From the NCBI GenBank assembly GCA_001799565.1, contig MGTS01000006.1, positions 65,006 to 129,005 of the forward strand: a stretch of 64,000 nt of DNA, read 5' to 3'. How positions within the stretch are numbered: the stretch's first letter is position 1; each line of letters begins with the position of its first letter. Positions 52,205-59,175 of this stretch are shown piece by piece. Position numbers and translations under genes: made by a program. The DNA is from Elusimicrobia bacterium GWA2_51_34 (GTDB lineage: Bacteria > Elusimicrobiota > Elusimicrobia > Elusimicrobiales > UBA9959). The notes beneath the pieces are model-generated. The model had not been told where the DNA came from and searched no databases. It worked only from the letters and a program-made list of their open reading frames with translations.

Positions 52205-53257
52205 TCAGGTCCCGGAACTTATCCGGGCGCCTTCAGCGGAACTAAAAAAATGTATATGTTCGCGCTGAAAAGTGAACCATACACTAGTTTGATCTGTCGG
52301 CCATTTCAGCGTAGTAGAACAGCGGAGCGTGGTCCCCGATACGGAAATAGTCAGCGTCGTAAGCGCGCCCGCAGGCTCGCACAAATCCACCGCCCCCTCT
52401 ATCCAGTTCTGGCGCGGAGCAGCAGACGCTTCCACATCTTCAGGGCGGATCCCGCAGGCAAGATCTTCCCGGCCAGGCTCCGTGCCTGTTAAAAAGCAGC
52501 CTATTGCCCGCATTTCTTTTTTCGTCAAAATGTTCATCTGTGGCGTCCCGATAAAGGTAGCGACAAAGATATTAGCCGGGGATTCGTATATCTCACTTGG
52601 AGTGCCGATCTGCTGGATCCGCCCATCCTGCAGGATCACTATTTTATCGGACATGGTCATGGCTTCTATCTGATCATGCGTTACATAAATAACCGTACCC
52701 TTCACTTTCTTAAAAAGCATTCTAAGCTCACCCCGGGTTTTATCCCGCAGCTTGGCATCCAGGTTGCTAAGCGGCTCGTCCAGCAAAAAGACCTTGGGGT
52801 TGCGTACCAGCGCGCGTGCAAGCGCCACCCGCTGCCGTTGTCCGCCGCTCAAGCTCCGCGGCTTACGCTCGAGCAGCGCATCAAGGCCGAGCATTCCGGC
52901 GGTGGCTGTCACACGGGCCTCTATCTCGGTTTTGGCAATTTTTCTAAGCCGCAAGCCCAGCGAAATATTATCCCTCACGGAAAAATGGGGATATAAAGCG
53001 TAGTTCTGGAACACGAAAGCCATATCCCTATCGCGCGGTGCGACCCGGTTCATGTCGCGCGCGCCTATCGCCACATTGCCGGAGGTCTGCTCCTCCAACC
53101 CGGCTATTATCCTGAGCAGAGTTGTTTTCCCGCAGCCGGAAGGCCCCAACAGCGAAACGAATTCCGTATCTTTAACTGTAAATGAAATATCGCTCAAAAC
53201 CGGGCGCACGGCGCCTTCAAAGATTTTGGAAATATTGCTCAATTCCACTTCAGCCAT
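52205..53257 (-). CDS. MalK/UgpC-type ABC transporter ATPase
   Basis: From the ATG at 53257, with a strong GAGGAGGAG ribosome-binding site, the protein is 350 residues. It has Walker A GPSGCGKTT, Q-loop FVFQNYALYP, ABC signature LSGGQRQRVALARAL, Walker B VFLLDEP and the switch His in VTHDQIEAMT. The C-terminal 110 residues form the TOBE/regulatory part typical of CUT1 sugar importers. It should energise the two permeases encoded upstream (58339 and 59175) although the GH94 and GH35 genes lie between. MalK-type ATPases are often shared among several sugar importers. Confidence 0.93.
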   Translation of the reverse strand: MAEVELSNISKIFEGAVRPVLSDISFTVKDTEFVSLLGPSGCGKTTLLRIIAGLEEQTSGNVAIGARDMNRVAPRDRDMAFVFQNYALYPHFSVRDNISLGLRLRKIAKTEIEARVTATAGMLGLDALLERKPRSLSGGQRQRVALARALVRNPKVFLLDEPLSNLDAKLRDKTRGELRMLFKKVKGTVIYVTHDQIEAMTMSDKIVILQDGRIQQIGTPSEIYESPANIFVATFIGTPQMNILTKKEMRAIGCFLTGTEPGREDLACGIRPEDVEASAAPRQNWIEGAVDLCEPAGALTTLTISVSGTTLRCSTTLKWPTDQTSVWFTFQREHIHFFSSAEGARISSGT

Positions 53258-53299
53258 AAAGTGCTCCTCCTCGGTTAAGCGCAACTACGCAGATTGTCT

Positions 53300-53380
53300 A
53301 GGGTGAAGGCTGTAGGCTATTAGGCTGTTAGCCAAATCAAACTCTTACCTAATAGTCTAACTGCTACAGCCTATTTACCT
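53300..53380. repeat. Inverted octad array, AGGCTGTT family, copy 1
   Basis: Eight-base words AGGCTATT and AGGCTGTT form the left arm (about 53306-53331). The right arm (53348-53375) has CCTAATAG and TCTAACTG. It is nearly identical to the reverse complement of the element at 55912-55985, including the spacer. It lies between the ATPase and GH35-like genes. Confidence 0.88.
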
Positions 53381-53386
53381 GAGCTG

Positions 53387-55876
53387 TTAGTAACAAATCG
53401 TTAATTTTCCGCCAGTGTATCCCGGCTTGTGCCGTATTTTAAGTATGAAACCCGCGTCTCCTCCGCTCACATCCACTTTGGCCGCTTCCGCAGTGGCGGC
53501 GGAGACAGTAACCCCGGTAAGAGCTATCGTGTCCATTTCCATAGACGCCGTATTGTAACTGATCTCCAGTCCCCGGTTTGTGCGGTTAATGGAGGTGATC
53601 TCGCAGGTAGCGTAGCGGATCATACCGCCGGTCTTTCCGCCTGAGGCGGAGGCGGGCAGTTTATAATGCAGTGGCACTATAACAGCGGACCTGTTCCTCA
53701 TCAGCAGCGGGAATTCTATCTTATCCCCGTTAAAATCCAATGCGATCCGGCCCGGGTTAATATCGTCATGGTAGTTCGCTACTAGAAGGAACCCGGACTC
53801 ACGGTCCCTGCGCAGCATTGTAACCAGGTCGTAGGCCCCGGTCTCAACGCTTTTGCGCACACCGAGCTCGCGGCAAACAGCGTCGAAAGCGGGTTTGAAA
53901 TAGTCGAATTTATCGGAAAAATGGAAACCCAGAAGGCACAGAGCGCCCTTTCCCGCCTTTCTCACTATCCCGCACGGTTTATTTTTATAAACGGCTATAA
54001 CCTTGTCGCCTGGCAGCAGGCTGCCGAATGTGTTTATATCCTGGTTGTGCAGATAGGTTTCCACTCCAAGGAACTCCACAGTGCGGACCCCGCGGACTTT
54101 TTCAGCCTTCAGCCCGAGTGAGTCAAGGAACGGTGAACAGGGTTTCCAACCCTCGTCCATAAGAAGTGCCTCGCCGCAAAAAAGCAGTTTTCCCCCGCTG
54201 TTCACATAGGAAAAAAGCTTCCGCTGGGAAACCGCGTCCATAAACATGGTTGAGAAAACCGCCAGCGCCGGTGCCTTTATAACAGTGCTCATCTTAATGT
54301 CAACCAGGCCGGTTTGATAGCCGGTAAGATATGCCTGGCGGGCGAGGCCGTCGAAAAAAAACTCATTGCGCAGCGCGAATATCTTATCGGCCATAGGTCC
54401 GTCAAGGTACTCGGTATTGTAATACTCGCTGTAAAATCCGAGGTCCAGGTCGACCGCGGGAGCCATCTCCGCCGCGCAGGCGCCTATTCCGTTTATAAAC
54501 TCCCCGAATTTCATCAGGTTTTTGAAATGATTGCGCAGCCGCCCGTTGGAAGCCACCGGGGCCTGCCACTCATGATAAAGGCCGAACTGGCCTAGCCCGC
54601 CCTCGTTAGTGCCGCCGGCGAACATATAGCAGTTCATGCCGTTAACGCCGCTCATAAAAGTGGTTTTTAGATTTAATTCCACGTCAGCGGGATAAAGCCT
54701 GGGCTTATCGCTTAAGACGCCTGTCTGGAGTTCGGCGCAGATAACAGGCGACCCCTCGGGCGTTATGCTTTTGACCACGGCGGATGTGATTGCTATGTCA
54801 TGGAAATTTTCGTAATCCAGACGGCGCATCTGGTACGCGCCTCCGAATATGACTCCGGGAACTTTCTCCGCGAACTTTCCGAACTTTATCGTAGTGGCGG
54901 GGGAATACAGCCCGCGGCCCCGCAGATCATAATCATAAAACTGCGGTATATTGGCTAGCACTGGCGTGCGGACTCCCATTTTTTTCACCATGGAATTGAG
55001 TTTTTTAAAGTAAACCGCGTAATATTCCTTGTAATAGTCGCCCCAGTCCAGCAGGCAGCGGAGGTTCCCCCCCTTCAGCTTGTTTAAAGGCTGCTTAATC
55101 CTGGAGAAATCCTTATAAGAAGCGTTATACGCCGAATTGAGTTTCCCTATACTTCTATATCGTTTTTTAATAAAGTTCCGGTACATGCGGTCGGAATAGG
55201 GAGCGTAATCGCCTATCTTGCCAAGCCAGTTTATCATCCCTATCTCATTGCACAGTTGAAAGAATATGATATTGCCTTGCGGATACTGCAACCCGGTAAG
55301 CATTGGAACCAGCTTTTCATACCAAGCCCGCACCTTGACGAGGAATTGGGGGCTGTTATACGCGGGCGGGGACTGATGGTGTATGGTCTTGCCCTCGTTG
55401 GCGGGCAGGAAAACTTCCGGATATCTCTCGGACAGCCAGTCGGGCAGCCCCTCATTCATCATTTCCCCGTTTGAAACCGGGCCAATGCGCGGCACAAAGA
55501 AAAGGCCGCTTTCAGAGACCAGCCGCAAAAATTTATCCAGGTTCCTGCGGGAATGCGTTTTACCGTTGAAATCGAATATCCCCTCCTTCACTTCGTGCCA
55601 GCGCCAGGGGATATAGGAGGCCACGGTGTTGAGGCCGGCTTCTTTGGCCCTGGCAAGCCTGTCCGGCCAATCCTTGGGATCAATCCTGAAGTAATGCAGC
55701 TCTCCGGAGTAAATAAAAGTCGGCTTACCGTCCAGTATAAAATTCCCGCCGCGCATTTCAGGAATGGTTCCCGCCACTACTACTTCGGCGGGTCCGCCAG
55801 TGACACTGTCCACCTTAGGCGGCCGCGGGCCCTTGGCGCTGTCCGAGGCTGAGCTGTTTGGTGGAAAAGGTTTCAC
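53387..55876 (-). CDS. GH35-like beta-galactosidase family enzyme, cytoplasmic
   Basis: The 829-residue protein starts at GTG 55876 with a GGAG ribosome-binding site. Its TIM barrel (about 40-400) matches GH35/GH42-clan enzymes: FIYSGELHYFRIDPKDWPDR, AGLNTVASYIPWRWHEVKEG, FFVPRIGPV and the acid/base Glu211 in QLCNEIGM. The nucleophile is probably the Glu of ICAELQTG near 392. The later part holds beta-galactosidase trimerisation-like and beta-sandwich regions. There is no signal peptide, so it would act on imported oligosaccharides. A TCCGCCTGAGGCGGA palindrome (53636-53650) is read in frame as SASGGK. The exact substrate is uncertain. Confidence 0.8.
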   Translation of the reverse strand: MKPFPPNSSASDSAKGPRPPKVDSVTGGPAEVVVAGTIPEMRGGNFILDGKPTFIYSGELHYFRIDPKDWPDRLARAKEAGLNTVASYIPWRWHEVKEGIFDFNGKTHSRRNLDKFLRLVSESGLFFVPRIGPVSNGEMMNEGLPDWLSERYPEVFLPANEGKTIHHQSPPAYNSPQFLVKVRAWYEKLVPMLTGLQYPQGNIIFFQLCNEIGMINWLGKIGDYAPYSDRMYRNFIKKRYRSIGKLNSAYNASYKDFSRIKQPLNKLKGGNLRCLLDWGDYYKEYYAVYFKKLNSMVKKMGVRTPVLANIPQFYDYDLRGRGLYSPATTIKFGKFAEKVPGVIFGGAYQMRRLDYENFHDIAITSAVVKSITPEGSPVICAELQTGVLSDKPRLYPADVELNLKTTFMSGVNGMNCYMFAGGTNEGGLGQFGLYHEWQAPVASNGRLRNHFKNLMKFGEFINGIGACAAEMAPAVDLDLGFYSEYYNTEYLDGPMADKIFALRNEFFFDGLARQAYLTGYQTGLVDIKMSTVIKAPALAVFSTMFMDAVSQRKLFSYVNSGGKLLFCGEALLMDEGWKPCSPFLDSLGLKAEKVRGVRTVEFLGVETYLHNQDINTFGSLLPGDKVIAVYKNKPCGIVRKAGKGALCLLGFHFSDKFDYFKPAFDAVCRELGVRKSVETGAYDLVTMLRRDRESGFLLVANYHDDINPGRIALDFNGDKIEFPLLMRNRSAVIVPLHYKLPASASGGKTGGMIRYATCEITSINRTNRGLEISYNTASMEMDTIALTGVTVSAATAEAAKVDVSGGDAGFILKIRHKPGYTGGKLTICY
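53636..53650. repeat. TCCGCCTGAGGCGGA palindrome inside the GH35-like gene
   Basis: The 15-base palindrome is translated in frame as SASGGK within KLPASASGGKTGG, in a surface loop of the C-terminal beta domain. The copy in the amylase gene (18376-18390) is read in the same frame. Confidence 0.8.
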
Positions 55877-55911
55877 ATTGTCTCCATATTAATTTGTAAA
55901 TACTCCGGTGA

Positions 55912-55985
55912 ATAGACTGTAGGCTGTTAGACTATTAGGTAAGAATCAGATTTGGCTAACAGCCTAATAGCCTACAGCCTAAACA
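55912..55985. repeat. Inverted octad array, AGGCTGTT family, copy 2
   Basis: The left arm (55912-55941) has TAGACTGT and AGGCTGTT words. The right arm (55955-55985) has CTAACAGC and CTAATAGC. It is the inverted near-identical copy of 53300-53380. The GH94 stop codon (TAG, 55979-55981) lies within its last words. Confidence 0.88.
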
Positions 55986-58336
55986 ACCAGAGTAGTTATA
56001 ACCTTATATTTGTCACTCACCACACCTGCCGGCTTACTCACGGTTATACGGGTTTTTCGTCCGCGCACCAGCCGCTCCATAGTAAACCCGCTCCACTGCG
56101 CGGGCAGTTTGGGATCTACTACCAGCTTACCGTTTTCTACGCGCACGCCAAGCAGCCGTTCTGTTATACATCTAAACAGCCAGGCGGAAGAACCGCTGTA
56201 CCAGGTCCACGCGCCCTTGCCTTCATTAATGGATTCCGGGCCTTCTATATTGCCGGGGGTGACATAAGGCTCGCCTTTGTATTTGTCGGGATCTTTCATG
56301 GACAGCAGGGGCGGGCACAGCCGGGCCACGGTGTCGTAAACTTTTTGGGTATTGCCGGCCAGCGCCTGCGCCCAGATGGCCCAGGTGGCCGCGTGGGTGT
56401 AAACACCGCCGTTTTCCCGTATGCCGGGCGCGTATCTGGTCAGATAACCGATGTGTTTGTCCACCACCGAGTATGCCGGCGTAAACAGCAGCACGCCGTA
56501 ATCGCGGTAAAGCCTGGCTTCGGTTACTTGAAGCAGTTTTTTAGCCTGCGCGCCCTCCACCACCCCGCTTATCACCGCCCAGGTCTGGGGGTTTAAATGT
56601 ATTTTGCCCTGCCTGCAGGATTTGACTCCCAGAATCTCGCCGCTGTCTTTTGTGGCGAGCATGAACCAACCGTCCTTAAAAGCGTACTTTAGCAGCGCTT
56701 TTTTGAGCTTTTTAGACTCACGCCTGTAGCGTGCGGCCCGCCCCGCCCTTTTGGATGAAGACGCAGACCAAAAGGGCGGGGCCCGCCCGGCGCCTTTATC
56801 CACCCTGGCGCAAATTACCGCGAAAGAATTAAGCACGTGCACAAAGAACTGCGCAAGCCACACGGATTCGCCCTTCCACTTTACACCCACACCATTCAAG
56901 CCGTCGTTCCAGTCGCCCTCTCCCATAAGCGTAAGCCCGCGCGGGCTCAGGCGTTTAAAAACTTTTTCTATGGAAACCAGACAGTGCTCATATATGGTCC
57001 CGTTTCCGCCGTCATAATAGGGCGCTTTTTCCTTAAGTATCCCGTAATCCGCCGTCTCGTGCAGATAATTGGCTACTACGAACGGGAGCCACAGAAGATC
57101 ATCGGAAATATCGGTAAACCGCCCCTCCTCAGAGATCGGATGCCACCAGTGCTGTACGGTACCGTCTTTTTTCTGGTGAGCCGCATGCATTTTTATCTGG
57201 GCTTTGGTCTTAGCCGGCTCAAGCGCCAGATAGATCTGGCTGTCCTGCAGCTGGTCCCTGAAGCCGAACGCGCCGCCGCACTGGTAATAGGCGGTCCTGC
57301 CAAGCATCCGGCAGGAGATGGTCTGATATTTCAGCCAGTAATTTACCAAAGCGTCTATGGCTGGTTCGGGCGTCTTAACCTTAAACCGGCCGCATAACTC
57401 AAGCCAGTGTTCTTTGGTCTCCTCTAGCAGCGCCCGCGGTTTCTTTAAAGCTTTTATGTAGGCGGGATAGTCCGCGCTGAAAGTGTCGTGTTTCAGCGCT
57501 CCCAGCATGAAATTAATTTCTTTAGAGGCCCCGGCGGCCAGTTCCATGTCGAATTTCATGGAGACCACCGGCTCAAAGCCCATACCGGTTCGCCCGGACA
57601 AAGAACCGCCCTCTTTCAGTATCCGCGCGTCATGCCATGAATTATACGCGCCGAATATCTCTTCCTTGTCGCAGGTGAACGTTGAAGGCCGGGCGCTGGA
57701 AGCGAAAACGCAGGTGAAAGGCCACCCCTTATTCCAGCCGGCGTCGCCCGGAAGCGGCGCGGTCCACAGATTTGAATCGGCAAGCACGGCGTTGTTTTTT
57801 TTGTCAAATTTAGTCTTTACAAAAAGATTGTGGAATTCCCGGTGCCAGTCGGGAAAGACTCCAAGCAGCAGCTCAATATAGCTGAGAAGCGAAATATTGC
57901 GCTTTTTACCCGAAACATTTTTCAGCTTGAGGGTCCAGACCTCGCAATTCATATCCTGCGGCACGAAAATGGTCCACTCCGCCGCTATTCCGAGGGCTTG
58001 GGTATTGAAAACCGTGTAGCCCATGCCGTGGACACAGCTGTATTTCTGGAAAGAGGCTTTGAGCGGCTGCGGCGTTATAGACCAGGAACGCCCGGTATCA
58101 TTATCGCGCAGCAGCAGGAATTTTCCGCAATGATCGCCCACTGTGTCCTGCTGCCAGCGGGTTATCCGGTTAAGCATAGAATGCTCAAGCCACGAGTATC
58201 CCCCGCCGGCCTGTGAAATAGTAACGCCCCACCGCCCGTTGGAAATCACGTTTATCCATGGCCGCGGAGTGCGCCAGTCGGTAATAGTGTAGGAAGCTCC
58301 GCCGTCGGAAAAATAACCGTATTTATTCTTAAGCAT
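55979..58336 (-). CDS. GH94 glycoside phosphorylase
   Basis: The 785-residue protein matches cellobiose-phosphorylase-type GH94 enzymes. It begins GYFSDGGASYTITDWRTPRP, contains VISNGRWGVTISQAGGGYSW, and has the (alpha/alpha)6-barrel catalytic region with MGEGDWNDGLNGVG (catalytic Asp near 480) and YVTPGNIEGPESINEGKGAW. It would split imported beta-glucosides with phosphate to give glucose 1-phosphate in the cytoplasm. A hairpin at 56741-56781 inserts an Arg/Ala/Ser-rich loop before the conserved YRRES. The ATG lies 2 bases after the permease stop. Specificity could be for cellobiose, laminaribiose or sophorose; the nearby GH144-like gene favours beta-1,2-glucan products. Confidence 0.88.
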   Translation of the reverse strand: MLKNKYGYFSDGGASYTITDWRTPRPWINVISNGRWGVTISQAGGGYSWLEHSMLNRITRWQQDTVGDHCGKFLLLRDNDTGRSWSITPQPLKASFQKYSCVHGMGYTVFNTQALGIAAEWTIFVPQDMNCEVWTLKLKNVSGKKRNISLLSYIELLLGVFPDWHREFHNLFVKTKFDKKNNAVLADSNLWTAPLPGDAGWNKGWPFTCVFASSARPSTFTCDKEEIFGAYNSWHDARILKEGGSLSGRTGMGFEPVVSMKFDMELAAGASKEINFMLGALKHDTFSADYPAYIKALKKPRALLEETKEHWLELCGRFKVKTPEPAIDALVNYWLKYQTISCRMLGRTAYYQCGGAFGFRDQLQDSQIYLALEPAKTKAQIKMHAAHQKKDGTVQHWWHPISEEGRFTDISDDLLWLPFVVANYLHETADYGILKEKAPYYDGGNGTIYEHCLVSIEKVFKRLSPRGLTLMGEGDWNDGLNGVGVKWKGESVWLAQFFVHVLNSFAVICARVDKGAGRAPPFWSASSSKRAGRAARYRRESKKLKKALLKYAFKDGWFMLATKDSGEILGVKSCRQGKIHLNPQTWAVISGVVEGAQAKKLLQVTEARLYRDYGVLLFTPAYSVVDKHIGYLTRYAPGIRENGGVYTHAATWAIWAQALAGNTQKVYDTVARLCPPLLSMKDPDKYKGEPYVTPGNIEGPESINEGKGAWTWYSGSSAWLFRCITERLLGVRVENGKLVVDPKLPAQWSGFTMERLVRGRKTRITVSKPAGVVSDKYKVITTLVV
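56741..56781. repeat. 14-base inverted repeat inside the GH94 gene
   Basis: CCCCGCCCTTTTGG (56741-56754) and its complement (56768-56781) flank a 13-base loop. It is read in frame as RAPPFWSASSSKRAGRA, an apparent insertion relative to the usual GH94 loop just before YRRES. It is unrelated in sequence to the TCCGCC palindrome. Confidence 0.7.
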
Positions 58337-58338
58337 TT

Positions 58339-59175
58339 TTAACCTTTCACCGCGCCGGCGGCTATACCCTTTATGTAATGTTTTTGCGCCAGCAGGAAGA
58401 CGAGTACCGCAGGCGCCACCACCACCACGGCGCCCGCCATAAGAAGTCCCCAGTCCGTGTTGTACTGTCCGTTAATACTCGCCAAAGCCACGGGAAGAGT
58501 GTATTTATCCTCGCGCAGCATGATTATCAGCGGCCACAAGAAATCGTTCCACGCGCCTATAAAACTGAACACGGTAAGCGTGGCGATTATCGGCCTGCAC
58601 AAAGGCAGCATTATCCGCCAGAAAATAGCGAATTCCGAAAAACCGTCTATGCGGGCCGCCTCAAGTATCTCCTCCGGAATATCCATCATAAACTGGCGTA
58701 TCATAAATATCGCGAAAACGGCGGCCGAGCCGGGCAGGACCAGCCCGGCGTAAGAATTTAGCAGGCCCATTGATTTCAGTATAAGGAATACCGGCAGCAT
58801 GGTAACCTGCCCCGGAACCATCATGGTGACCAGCAGCAGGGCGAACAATTTTTCCCGGCCGGGGAATCTGAGCTTGGCGAAGGCATAAGCAGCCATGGCG
58901 TTGAACAGCACAGAAAGCGCCGTGAGGCTTACCGCGTATATAACGCTGTTGCAGAGATGCAACCACATGTTAACCGCGGCAAAAAGATTTTTATACCCGG
59001 CGAGAGTCCAGACCTGCGGCAGGATGGTGGGCTGTCTGGTAAAAATTTCGCCCGGGCTCTTGAACGAGGTGGACAGCATCCACACGAACGGGAAAAGCGT
59101 GATGATTACGGATACGACCATAAAAGCGTAAAAAACAGCTTTATAGGCGGTCGAACACCGTTTTACGGTTGCCAT
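58339..59175 (-). CDS. MalG-type sugar ABC transporter permease
   Basis: The 278-residue protein has six transmembrane helices and the BPD_transp_1 EAA loop near 190-210 (EAARIDGFSEFAIFWRIMLP), which docks on the ATPase. The N-terminus FPFVWMLSTSFKSPGEIF is typical of the second CUT1 permease. Its start overlaps the stop of the upstream fused permease by one base (TAATG), so translation is coupled. The GH94 gene follows 2 bases after its stop. Transport of oligosaccharides into the cytoplasm is the expected role. Confidence 0.93.
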   Translation of the reverse strand: MATVKRCSTAYKAVFYAFMVVSVIITLFPFVWMLSTSFKSPGEIFTRQPTILPQVWTLAGYKNLFAAVNMWLHLCNSVIYAVSLTALSVLFNAMAAYAFAKLRFPGREKLFALLLVTMMVPGQVTMLPVFLILKSMGLLNSYAGLVLPGSAAVFAIFMIRQFMMDIPEEILEAARIDGFSEFAIFWRIMLPLCRPIIATLTVFSFIGAWNDFLWPLIIMLREDKYTLPVALASINGQYNTDWGLLMAGAVVVVAPAVLVFLLAQKHYIKGIAAGAVKG

